A stretch of 64,000 nucleotides of DNA from Catellatospora citrea (GTDB taxonomy: Bacteria > Actinomycetota > Actinomycetes > Mycobacteriales > Micromonosporaceae). Shown here piece by piece: positions 51,682 through 59,729 of the stretch. The notes beneath the pieces are model-generated. The model was not told the origin of the DNA. It ran no database searches and saw only the letters and a program-made list of their open reading frames with translations. The translations under genes and the position numbers were made by a program. The stretch's first letter is position 1. Each line of letters begins with the position of its first letter. Location: positions 6,014,001-6,078,000 of the forward strand of contig NZ_RAPR01000001.1 of assembly GCF_003610235.1 (NCBI RefSeq), read 5' to 3'.

Positions 51682-52533
51682 ATGACTGCCAGGCACACCT
51701 ACACCCGGCAGCAGGCGCAAGAACACACCACGCAGATGGCCGCCGGGGGCGTGGCCGCTGCCGAGCAGACCGGTCCGGACGACCGCACGCTGTACGCCGA
51801 CTGGCGGTACCAGGCGGTGGAGCGGGTGCAGTTGATGGGCGCCCACTTCAAGATCAATGCGTGGGAGCAGCGGTTCAGTGCGGACCGGTTGGCGCCGCAT
51901 GCCCTGGCCTATCTGTACATGCAGGCCGACTGGCGTCGTACGAAGTTCTATGAGGTCGCCGCGTCATGGCAGATGTGGCTGGACCACCCGGACGTGCGTG
52001 TGCTGCCGCAGTTGCTGTTCGAGCTGCACCACCAGTTCGCGCCGCGGGCAGCCGGGGCCGGCTTCGACGTTCGCGAGGAACTGTCGGTCGGAGCGGACAA
52101 ACACATGGGCTCGGGCACCGCGGCGGTCTACGCAGGTCTCGCGGTGATCAGCCTGGACACCGAACCCGACACCGACAACCCGACGGGGACCTGGGAGAAG
52201 GTGCAGAAGACGGCGCGTTCTCCGCTGGATGTGCCCGCGCTGACCAGGATCGTGCTGACCGACGGCACCTTGATGGCCTGCCACCACGGCACCCGCGAGA
52301 AGTACAGCGCGTTCACGGTTCAGTCGAGCCGCGAGCTCAGGCCCGCGGCCCGGTCCAGGCTGTTCGAAACCTACCCGGTGGCCGCGCAGCAACTACGCGA
52401 GCACCCCAACCATCGCGACGTGCTGCGCTGGGCCGCTGAACTATGCGACACCCTCGCCCAGGCAGACAACGGCAGAGTCAGCGCGCTGAACGCCGCACAG
52501 CCCACCGGCTGGCAGGGGCGCAGGCGCTCATGA
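51682..52533 (+). CDS. Hypothetical protein of the permease-decarboxylase operon
   Basis: 283 residues, soluble and helical. YADWRYQAVERVQLMGAHFK, INAWEQRFSADRLAPHALAY, LYMQADWRRTKFYEV, LTDGTLMACHHGTREKYSAF and LFETYPVAAQQLREHP show normal protein composition, but I recognise no family. It begins one base after the permease stop and ends in an ATGA overlap with the decarboxylase, so its product is probably needed along with them. Confidence 0.75.
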   Translation: MTARHTYTRQQAQEHTTQMAAGGVAAAEQTGPDDRTLYADWRYQAVERVQLMGAHFKINAWEQRFSADRLAPHALAYLYMQADWRRTKFYEVAASWQMWLDHPDVRVLPQLLFELHHQFAPRAAGAGFDVREELSVGADKHMGSGTAAVYAGLAVISLDTEPDTDNPTGTWEKVQKTARSPLDVPALTRIVLTDGTLMACHHGTREKYSAFTVQSSRELRPAARSRLFETYPVAAQQLREHPNHRDVLRWAAELCDTLAQADNGRVSALNAAQPTGWQGRRRS

Positions 52534-53708
52534 CGATCATCGAGCCGCAGGACCTGGGCCCGCTGTGGGAGCGACTCGGCCACCAGTTCACCGACGACGG
52601 ACGCCAGAACATCGGGTTCCCCGGCGCCACAGACATCACCTTTGACGACCTTGCCGGACTGTGGGCCGGGACACTGCTGAACAACATCGGGAGCCCGTAC
52701 GACGGCGGGCACGGCCGTAACCACACCAAGGGCATTGAGCTGCAGGTCGTGAACATGGTCGCCGACATCCTGTCCGCGCCGCCCAGCCGCTGGGGGTACG
52801 TGACCGACGGGGCGACCGAGGGCACCGAGCACGCGCTGCTCGACGCCCGCCGCCGTTTCCCCGACGCGGTGATCTACGCCTCGGCCGCGGCCCATTACAT
52901 GCTGGCTGAGCTGGCGGAGAAGCTGATGATGCCGTTGGTGGTCATCGGCGTCGACGACGGCGGCCGGATCGACGTGGCGGACCTGGCGGGGGAGTTGGCC
53001 CGGCGCCGGGACCGGGCGGCGGTGATCGTGGCAGTGGCGGGTACGACGATGGCCGAGGCCGTCGACGACGTGCCGGCGATCGTCGCGGCCTGCGACCGGA
53101 TGTCGATCAACCGGCGGAGGATCCACGTCGACGGCGCCCTGTCGGGCCTGCCCCTGGCACTGGTCCCAGCCGACGGCGTACCCCGAGTCGACTTCAGCGT
53201 CCGCGGGGTGACCTCGGCGGTGGTGTCGGGCCACAAGTTCTTGTCGACGCTGGAGCCCTGCGGGGTGCTGGTCTACCGGGAGCCGCCGCTGGCGGCCGCC
53301 GCTGGCCGCGTCTCCTACACCGGGACAGCGTCGGTGACCCTGGCGGGAAGCCGTTCTGGGCACACCACGCTGAAGCTGTACAAGTCCCTGGCCGGGCTGG
53401 GCACCGAGGCGCACCGCGCGCGGGTACGGCACTGCCGTGACACCGCTGTATACGCCTGCGAACGGCTGCGGCGCGTCGGCGTTGACGCCCACCGACACCC
53501 ACACGCGTTCACGGTGTACTTCCCGCCTCCGCCACCGGAGTTGACCCAGCGCTGGGTGGTCCCGGCCGACGACCGCTGCGCGCATCTGATCTGCATGCCG
53601 CAAGTCACCCGGTCGGACATCGATCGCTTCGTCCACGACTTCGAGGTGGCCATGGGCAAGCGGCGGCTGCTGGGCGGCCGCCGCAAGCCCGCCATGGCCG
53701 CCACCTGA
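52530..53708 (+). CDS. PLP-dependent histidine decarboxylase-like enzyme
   Basis: 392 residues, type I fold group II decarboxylase. Landmarks: NIGSPYDGGHGRNHTKGIEL, WGYVTDGATEGTEHALLDAR (the GxTEGN-type cofactor loop, with T-E-G), H122 that stacks on PLP (ASAAAHYML), HVDGALSGLPLAL with D201, and VSGHKFLST with the PLP lysine K236. The SxHKF context and length match PLP-type histidine decarboxylases, which make histamine. Substrate assignment is from memory of the family, so another amino acid is possible. Last gene of the operon, which also holds an APC permease. Confidence 0.85.
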   Translation: MTIIEPQDLGPLWERLGHQFTDDGRQNIGFPGATDITFDDLAGLWAGTLLNNIGSPYDGGHGRNHTKGIELQVVNMVADILSAPPSRWGYVTDGATEGTEHALLDARRRFPDAVIYASAAAHYMLAELAEKLMMPLVVIGVDDGGRIDVADLAGELARRRDRAAVIVAVAGTTMAEAVDDVPAIVAACDRMSINRRRIHVDGALSGLPLALVPADGVPRVDFSVRGVTSAVVSGHKFLSTLEPCGVLVYREPPLAAAAGRVSYTGTASVTLAGSRSGHTTLKLYKSLAGLGTEAHRARVRHCRDTAVYACERLRRVGVDAHRHPHAFTVYFPPPPPELTQRWVVPADDRCAHLICMPQVTRSDIDRFVHDFEVAMGKRRLLGGRRKPAMAAT

Positions 53709-54141
53709 CACCCCGACGTTATCGGCCGTGCCCTCCGCCTGGGTGCGGCAGCACCGGCACCGCACCGCAGGCGGTCGCCCGGTGCCGGGATGCGGCAGCG
53801 CGCCTCCGCGTTGCCGCACTCCTGGGGCTCAGGCCGGCACCCGGCAGGGCGCTGCGGCCAGCGTCCGGTCCCGAAACCGGGTCGCCGGCCTGAGCCCTCA
53901 CCCTCGACAACCCGACACCGAATCGAAGGGACTCGCGACGTGCGAAGCAGGCAAACACCGATCGAACCCGGCACAGGCGCGCCGGACCCTGGGGGGTGAG
54001 CGGCGCGGGCGGAGGAAGTGAGGGGCCTCCGCCGCGGCCCAGGCCGCCAGGCAGCGTTTGCTGAGGTCACAGGGGTGGACGCTGCCGGGGCGGCCTGGGC
54101 CGTACCAATCACGGCTACCAGTCGAGGAAGTAGGAGAGGTC
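53709..54141. other. Intergenic stretch, no gene seen
   Basis: About 430 bases, GC rich, with short inverted words but no convincing gene. The next gene has AGGAGAGG shortly before its ATG. Confidence 0.35.
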
Positions 54142-54498
54142 ATGTCGACGGTCACTTCGCAGCAGTTGGCCGGGTTCGCGCAACTGCTGTTCTGCGTCGG
54201 CTGCCGCCGGCGAATGCGTGAGGTTACCGGCGGCGCAGCCCGGGTGTTTCAGTGCACTGCGGGCTGCCGTCGCCAGCCTGTCGACGCGACATGGCTGGAG
54301 GAGCAGGTCAAACGAGCGTTGGCGGGCAGGGTGGCGCTGGTCCGTGCGGCTGAGGCGGTAACGGCGATCACCGTCGCGCGTCATGGGCCGCCCGGGGTGG
54401 GCGTGCGTTGGCGCAACGACCGCTGGATCGGCCGCCAGCCCGACACGTCGGGGCGTCCGACGACGGTGTTCGCGCCGGCGCGCAGACCGCACGCCTGA
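54142..54498 (+). CDS. Small zinc-ribbon-like protein
   Basis: 118 residues. The N-terminal third contains CVGC and CTAGC (LLFCVGCRRRMREVTG, RVFQCTAGCRRQPVDATWLE), the layout of a recombinase-type zinc beta-ribbon. The remainder is basic. I do not recognise a named family. It begins a series of small genes upstream of the T4SS operon. Confidence 0.65.
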   Translation: MSTVTSQQLAGFAQLLFCVGCRRRMREVTGGAARVFQCTAGCRRQPVDATWLEEQVKRALAGRVALVRAAEAVTAITVARHGPPGVGVRWRNDRWIGRQPDTSGRPTTVFAPARRPHA

Positions 54499-54556
54499 GC
54501 GTGCGCAGCAGTGCCGCTACCACAGATTTGATCATCGATTGCGATGGAGGTACATC

Positions 54557-55069
54557 ATGACGTCGAGTACACCTGCGCCATCGCCGCAGGCACTGTCACG
54601 TCGCCTGCTATCCGGTATCGCACGGGTGTTCGTCGTACCGGTCAGCGTTGAAGGGCAGTTGCTGCTGCATCGTCACGAAGGCGAACGGCACTGCTACTGG
54701 ACGTACCCGACCATGCAGCGGGGCACGATGCGCACCGACCCGGCCACCGTCGCACGGCGGCTGCTACGTGAGGAACTCCGCATCGAGGCCCGCGTGTTGC
54801 GGCTGGTGCACATCCTGCAAGCGGCACCCACCCATGCCCGCTCCGCGGTCTACGCCGTCAGCCTGGACCTGCCCGCAGCGGAGATCATCGCAGCTCGTGA
54901 GGCGGCCGGCACCTCAGGCCGGGCCATGCAGGCACTGGCGGTCACGGCCGAGACGCTGGCCGCGCTCGATGTGCGCCCCCGGCCCATCAGCGACCTGCTG
55001 ACCACGGGCGGCGTTCCAGCGCAAACCCTGCTCGCTCTACCCGACCTGTTGGACCCAACGCCGCTGTGA
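54557..55069 (+). CDS. Nudix-like domain protein
   Basis: 170 residues, start ATG with GGAGG 8 bases before. It resembles a Nudix hydrolase: IARVFVVPVSVEGQLLLHRH opening strands, then RGTMRTDPATVARRLLREEL in the place of the Nudix box. The box is degenerate: R-x-L-x-x-E-E-L is present but the usual N-terminal Gly/Glu residues are not all there, so catalysis is uncertain. Followed 7 bases later by the P-loop gene's open frame. Confidence 0.6.
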   Translation: MTSSTPAPSPQALSRRLLSGIARVFVVPVSVEGQLLLHRHEGERHCYWTYPTMQRGTMRTDPATVARRLLREELRIEARVLRLVHILQAAPTHARSAVYAVSLDLPAAEIIAAREAAGTSGRAMQALAVTAETLAALDVRPRPISDLLTTGGVPAQTLLALPDLLDPTPL

Positions 55070-55169
55070 CACCGGCATGGAGCCCGCACCTCGACCCGGT
55101 CACACCGACGCTGGCCGTGTATCTCACCGACGTCCGCCTGCGTCTGCGCCGAACCGTCTGGAGCCTGTC

Positions 55170-55727
55170 GTGCCCACCCTCGTCCTGATCACCGGAGTGT
55201 CCGGTAGTGGCAAGACGGCGCTGGTCCGGCACCTGAGGGTCCTGGGCGAGCACGCGATCAACCTCGACACCCACCCTGGTCTGTACCGGTGGGAGGACGC
55301 GTCCGGCCGCCCGGCCGACCTTCCTGGCGAGCCCGACATCGCATGGCTGCGCCACCACAGCTGGAACTGGCGCCCCGCCGTACTCGACACGCTCATCCGG
55401 CAACTGCGCAACGCTGACGCCGACCGGGTGTTCGTGTGCGGGTTCGCCGGCAACATGCGCCTGCTGACCGACCGCTTCGATTTGATCTTCGCGCTTGACG
55501 TCGACCTTGAGATCGTGCTGGCGCGCCGTGGTAGCTCGGCGCGCGGCACGGGCTCGGGCCGTGCCGGTGCCAGCGGGCAGTTGCTGGCTGAGCGATTCGG
55601 CACCGACAGTGCCGCCATCAGTCGGCTGGCCCACGTGTCGATCAACGCAACGGCGCCGCTGACAGTCGTCGCAAACGCCATCCGCGGCTACACCGCCATC
55701 TGCCGACTCCAGCCGGTCGCCGCCTGA
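55170..55727 (+). CDS. P-loop NTPase, kinase-like
   Basis: About 185 residues. TLVLITGVSGSGKTALVRHL is a Walker A (GxSGSGKT) at the N-terminus; HAINLDTHPGLYRWED, ADRVFVCGFAGNMRLL and DLIFALDVDLEIVLARRGSS fit small shikimate/adenylylsulfate-kinase-type folds that phosphorylate small molecules. I place the start at the GTG at 55170 since the fold begins there; the frame is open to a possible start at 55077. The substrate is unknown. Confidence 0.7.
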   Translation: MPTLVLITGVSGSGKTALVRHLRVLGEHAINLDTHPGLYRWEDASGRPADLPGEPDIAWLRHHSWNWRPAVLDTLIRQLRNADADRVFVCGFAGNMRLLTDRFDLIFALDVDLEIVLARRGSSARGTGSGRAGASGQLLAERFGTDSAAISRLAHVSINATAPLTVVANAIRGYTAICRLQPVAA

Positions 55728-56033
55728 ACCAGCCGCCACGGGAAGACTGAGGCCATCGCCGGACCGAGGTCGCCGATCACGGCACGCACACGTGGTGAAA
55801 GTCGGTTCCGCTGGCTGTTCTTCACCGGGGGGGGTTACCAAGCCGTCCAGCCCGACGGCCCGGCATAGTGGGCGGACGGCGCAGACCTCGTGGGCCAGGG
55901 CGGTTCGGACACAGCCAACAGTTCTCCCGGAGATCGGTGCGGGCGCTTGCGGACACCGCTGCTGCTTACCGGAAGTCTGAGGATGCCCGACCTCCAATAG
56001 CGTTGGTATCGCGCCGATCGTGACGGCCCCTGC
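55728..56033. other. Intergenic stretch, no gene seen
   Basis: About 300 bases between the P-loop gene and the operator palindromes. No supportable gene. Confidence 0.35.
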
Positions 56034-56084
56034 GGCCGTGTTGGCCAACACGGCCACAGCAGTAACTGGCCTGTTGGCCAACAG
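56034..56084. promoter_or_regulatory. Pair of TGTTGGCCAACA palindromic operators
   Basis: A perfect 22-bp palindrome at 56034-56055 and a perfect 14-bp palindrome at 56071-56084 share the core TGTTGGCCAACA (56039-56050 and 56072-56083). Their centres are 33 bp apart, about three helical turns, so two dimers would bind the same face. Further half-sites (GGCCAACA at 56204-56211, TGTTGGCC at 56281-56288 and 56296-56303) follow before the next gene. This is the arrangement of a transfer-gene repressor operator. Confidence 0.7.
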
Positions 56085-56365
56085 AACCGTCAGGCCGAAG
56101 ACCGGTCGATGTGCGCAGACCAGCCCACCACTGGCCGGCACCGACCTTCGTGACCGACAACCGCCACTGCGGTACCAGTTTGACCGATGACATACCACGA
56201 CCTGGCCAACACCACCCAACAGTGCGACGGCCAGGTCGAATACCTCTACGCGGCTGCCGTCGTGGGGCGTCCGGACCATCTGTTGGCCCTGCCGCTGTTG
56301 GCCTCGTGCGGCCCCATAGGAGAACGGCGTCGCCCCTCGGCGACGTGCATTCTCGAGGAGGTCGC

Positions 56366-57112
56366 ATGTCCCACCCCGTACCTGCCTGGCCGACCGATGC
56401 ACTTGACGCCCTGGACCGGGCTTTCGACCTGCTTTGCCGACCGCCCCACCCGCTTTCCATGGACAGCCGAGCCGTCGCAGGCCTGACGAAACGCAGCGTC
56501 GCCCTGGACGAACTTCGCCGGATCCTTCTCGACCCGGCCACCAGCAGGACCGTGCGCGATGAAGTGTGGCGGGAACTGGTCGCCGCGGCGCGCAGCGGTC
56601 AACCTGCGTGGGTGGTCGCCGCGGCGGGAATGGCGCTGCCGGGCCTGCGCCGCGCGGCGACCTCTCTAGGCCCGACGCGCGACAGCGCCGACCTGGATGC
56701 CGAGCTTCTGACCGGATTCCTGCAGGCCCTGCGCACCGCCGACCTGACAGGGCCGTATGTGTGCGGGCGGTTGATCGCAGCCGGGCGGCGGGCCGCGCTA
56801 CGGCTGCGCGACGCCGACGTCCGGCACGCCTGCGTCAGCCGCAACGGATTCTGGTCGGCCCCGCCTGCGCGCCCATGGGATCACCCCGACCTGGTCCTCG
56901 TGCGTGCGGTGACCGCCGGGGTGATTACGGCAGGTGAAGCTGCGCTGATCGGCTCCACCCGACTGGAGCAGGTGCCGCTGGCGACGATCGCCGCTGACGC
57001 AGGCATCTCCGTGGCCGCGGCCCGCCAGCGGCGCCACCGCGCCGAACGACGCCTGGCTGCCGCCATCGCCTGCGGCGACACCTCGCCACCCGCCAGCGTT
57101 CCGGCCCGGTAA
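56366..57112 (+). CDS. Sigma-70 region 4-like HTH protein
   Basis: 248 residues from an ATG with GAGGAGG 5 bases upstream. The C-terminal part (TAGVITAGEAALIGSTRLEQ, VPLATIAADAGISVAAARQR, RHRAERRLAAAI) is a sigma-factor region-4-type HTH. The N-terminal two thirds (LDPATSRTVRDEVWRELVAA, GLRRAATSLGPTRDSADLDA, LTGFLQALRTADLTGPYVCG) are helical and resemble region 2 in layout only. Genes like this accompany conjugative modules of actinomycetes. Downstream of the palindromic operators and upstream of the T4SS operon, so a regulatory role in transfer is likely. Confidence 0.65.
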   Translation: MSHPVPAWPTDALDALDRAFDLLCRPPHPLSMDSRAVAGLTKRSVALDELRRILLDPATSRTVRDEVWRELVAAARSGQPAWVVAAAGMALPGLRRAATSLGPTRDSADLDAELLTGFLQALRTADLTGPYVCGRLIAAGRRAALRLRDADVRHACVSRNGFWSAPPARPWDHPDLVLVRAVTAGVITAGEAALIGSTRLEQVPLATIAADAGISVAAARQRRHRAERRLAAAIACGDTSPPASVPAR

Positions 57113-57305
57113 CGCAAACGTGTTTGCCCGCTGTTGGGTCACCCCGCGGTCGAAATCGACCCAACACTGCCGCAATTAGTGAACAGGCAGCCGCCGCACG
57201 TGGCCGACGTCCGTGGCAGACACACCACCACTGACCACCACCGCCGCCGGCCGACACAGGCCGGACCGCTACCCCCACCAACCGCCCAGCAAGGAGAAGA
57301 TCGCC

Positions 57306-57602
57306 ATGCGCTCCGTCATCGAGCAGCTGCTGTCGGCTGCCCCACTCGCCGACGCGCCAACGCCTGCCGTCAAGTCACTACCCGACGTGATCAGCAGCCT
57401 CACCTCGTGGATCATCGGGATCCTCGCCGGTGTCGCCACCCTGTTCCTTACGATCGGCGGCCTGCGCTACCTCGCCGCTGGCGGCGACCCCGCCGAAGTC
57501 GAACGCGCCAAAGGCTCCCTGCGCTCAGCCATGCTCGGCTACGCCCTGGCCCTGCTCGCGCCCGTGCTGATCGAGATCGTCCGCGGGATCGTCCGTGCCT
57601 GA
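57306..57602 (+). CDS. T4SS pilin-like small membrane protein (VirB2/TrbC type)
   Basis: 98 residues. AAGGAG precedes the ATG. An N-terminal segment is followed by two hydrophobic helices (LTSWIIGILAGVATLFLTIG and LRSAMLGYALALLAPVLIEI) separated by a short charged loop (GGDPAEVERAKGS), the layout of TrbC/VirB2-type and actinobacterial 'pilin' proteins. It overlaps the next gene by 8 bases. Its job would be in the cell-surface part of the conjugation channel. Confidence 0.75.
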   Translation: MRSVIEQLLSAAPLADAPTPAVKSLPDVISSLTSWIIGILAGVATLFLTIGGLRYLAAGGDPAEVERAKGSLRSAMLGYALALLAPVLIEIVRGIVRA

Positions 57603-58851
57603 CATGGTCCCGCCGATCCCGGTGCCCGACCTCGGGGATCTGATACCCGGATCACCTGTGCAGGCCATGGTCACCGGCCTCAACACCTTCCTCGCCGAGA
57701 TCCTCCTCGACGCGCTCACCTCGTTGCTGGACCTGCTCGCCGGCAGCGTGGCCGCGTCCCCGGACGTAACCGCGCTGCCGCAGGTCCAGCAAGTCACTTC
57801 GACCAGCACGACCGTCGTCAACACGTGTTTCGTCCTGGCGATCATCACCGCAGGCGCCATGACCATGGCCGGCGGCGTGGCCCAGGTCCGCCACAGCGTC
57901 TCCGAACTCGGCTCCCGACTGGTAGTGGCGTTCATCGGCGCGAACTTCGCCGCCCCGCTGTGCTCCGCACTGATCGAACTCGCCAACGCGGTCACGGCTG
58001 CGATGACCGCAGACAGCATCTGGGCACCGCAGTCGCTGACTACCCTCCAAGACCTGATCGCTGCAGCGCAGGTCGACATGACCGGGACGACCGCGTTCCT
58101 GTTCACCGTGGTGCTCGTACTGATCGCGGTCCTGGCCGGGCTGCTGATGTGCCAGTGGATCGCCCGAGTCGGGATCCTCATCGTCCTGGCCGCGATCGCA
58201 CCGCTCGCCCTTGCCTGCCACGGCCTGCCCGGCACCGACGGCGCGGCGCGCGCGTGGTGGCGCTCCCTGCTGGCCGCGTTGGGCACCCAGCTGTTGCAGG
58301 CCGTGTGCCTGCACCTGTGCGTGCAGGTCCTGGTCGGCGGTGGGACCCAGCTCTTGACTCAGGGTGCGGCCGGCCAGCAGTTGGCGGTGTTGCACCTGTT
58401 CGTAGTCCTGGTCCTGCTGTGGGGGACTGCCCGTATCCCCGCGCTGATGCGCCAGTACGTCACCCGCGGAGGCGGTTCGCGGCTGGGTTCGTACCTGTTC
58501 AAGACCGTGGTTCTACATCGGGGCATGAGCCTGATCCGGGCCGGTCGCAGCGCAACAGGCTCCCCGGCGGTGCGGCAGATCTTCAACTTCCGCAACGTCA
58601 CCTACCACCGGCAAGCCGCTTCCGCCCTCCCGCCGGGACGCGCCGTCCCCGGCACCTCTGCGGGAGGTCGTATCCCGACCGGCACCGGCTGGCCCGCCAG
58701 CGGCCGCCAACCCGGCTCTCCCACCCCTGCGGGGGGTCGTATCCCGACGGGCACCGGCTGGCCCACCAGCGGACAGCCCGGCCCCGGATCGCAGACAGGC
58801 CCCCGACCGGCCCTAGTTCAGCCGCGACCTAGACCGAGGAGACCCTCATGA
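57595..58851 (+). CDS. T4SS polytopic membrane protein (VirB6/TrbL-like)
   Basis: 418 residues starting with GTG within the end of the pilin gene. Five to six hydrophobic helices lie between residues 70 and 300 (VNTCFVLAIITAGAMTMAGG, FLFTVVLVLIAVLAGLLMCQ, ILIVLAAIAPLALACHGLPG, LAVLHLFVVLVLLWGTARIP), followed by a Pro/Gly-rich tail with two copies of GGRIPTGTGWP (about 22 residues apart). VirB6/TrbL proteins form the inner-membrane channel of conjugation systems. The GLPGT after helix 4 and the WW are typical of the actinobacterial version. It overlaps the next gene by 4 bases. Confidence 0.8.
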   Translation: MPDMVPPIPVPDLGDLIPGSPVQAMVTGLNTFLAEILLDALTSLLDLLAGSVAASPDVTALPQVQQVTSTSTTVVNTCFVLAIITAGAMTMAGGVAQVRHSVSELGSRLVVAFIGANFAAPLCSALIELANAVTAAMTADSIWAPQSLTTLQDLIAAAQVDMTGTTAFLFTVVLVLIAVLAGLLMCQWIARVGILIVLAAIAPLALACHGLPGTDGAARAWWRSLLAALGTQLLQAVCLHLCVQVLVGGGTQLLTQGAAGQQLAVLHLFVVLVLLWGTARIPALMRQYVTRGGGSRLGSYLFKTVVLHRGMSLIRAGRSATGSPAVRQIFNFRNVTYHRQAASALPPGRAVPGTSAGGRIPTGTGWPASGRQPGSPTPAGGRIPTGTGWPTSGQPGPGSQTGPRPALVQPRPRPRRPS

Positions 58852-59729
58852 CCGACCAAGACCTGGACCTGGGCGCGCACATCCCCGCCGACGTCGACGC
58901 CCCCGACAAAGTCCTCTACGGCCTGACATTTCGCCAGCTCGCGATCATCGCCGCGACGGCTGCCGGGTTGTGGCTCGGGTGGCGACACCTCGCCGACGAC
59001 CTGCCCAAGCCCATGCTGATCGCCGCTGGCACGGTGCTCGCGGCGGTCGCGGTGACGGTCACGCTCGGACGCCGTGACGGCCTGACCCTCGACCGGTGGC
59101 TCCTGGCCGCACTGGCCCACACCCGCACCCCCAAACGCCTCGCGCCCACCACCGGGATCCCCGGCCCGGTCGCCGGCGCGCAGCTCGTCCACACCACCGG
59201 CGCCAACACCCCACCGGCAGTGCTGCGGCTACCTGCTACAGCCATCAGCGCGGACGGGCTGATCAACCTCGGACCGCACGGCTATGCCGCGGTCGTGGCC
59301 GCGTCGACAGTGAACTTCGCTCTGCGTAGCACCCGAGAACAGGCTGCGCTCATCGACGCGTTCTCCCGCTGGCTCAACGCCCTGGCCTGCCCCACCCAGC
59401 TGCTCATCACGGCCCGGCCATTCGACCTGACCGCCCGCACCAACGCCCTTCACACGGCCGCGGCGCAGGCACCGCATCCGACGTTGGCGGCACTCACAGC
59501 CGACCACGCAGGGTTCCTCGCCGATCTGGCGGCCACGACCGAACCCCTGACCAGGCAGATCCTCGTCGTCGTCCGCGATGCGAACCCCGCCCGCGCACGC
59601 CATCACGCCGAAGACACCGCCGCGGCCCTCAACCGCTGCGGCGCGACCTGCCGTGTCCTCGACCCCGACCAGGTCGCCGCCGTACTCGCCCACGCCGTCG
59701 ACCCGTTCCGCCCAGGAGGCCTGCCATGA
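58848..59729 (+). CDS. PrgI-like T4SS protein
   Basis: 293 residues. The N-terminus, AHIPADVDAPDKVLYGLTFR followed by two hydrophobic helices (QLAIIAATAAGLWLGW and LIAAGTVLAAVAVTVTLG), is the PrgI family signature (VirB3-like). The C-terminal 200 residues are soluble, with INLGPHGYAAVVAASTVNFA and SRWLNALACPTQLLITAR, as in the longer actinobacterial versions. It overlaps both neighbours by 4 bases, so tightly coupled with VirB4. Confidence 0.85.
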   Translation: MTDQDLDLGAHIPADVDAPDKVLYGLTFRQLAIIAATAAGLWLGWRHLADDLPKPMLIAAGTVLAAVAVTVTLGRRDGLTLDRWLLAALAHTRTPKRLAPTTGIPGPVAGAQLVHTTGANTPPAVLRLPATAISADGLINLGPHGYAAVVAASTVNFALRSTREQAALIDAFSRWLNALACPTQLLITARPFDLTARTNALHTAAAQAPHPTLAALTADHAGFLADLAATTEPLTRQILVVVRDANPARARHHAEDTAAALNRCGATCRVLDPDQVAAVLAHAVDPFRPGGLP

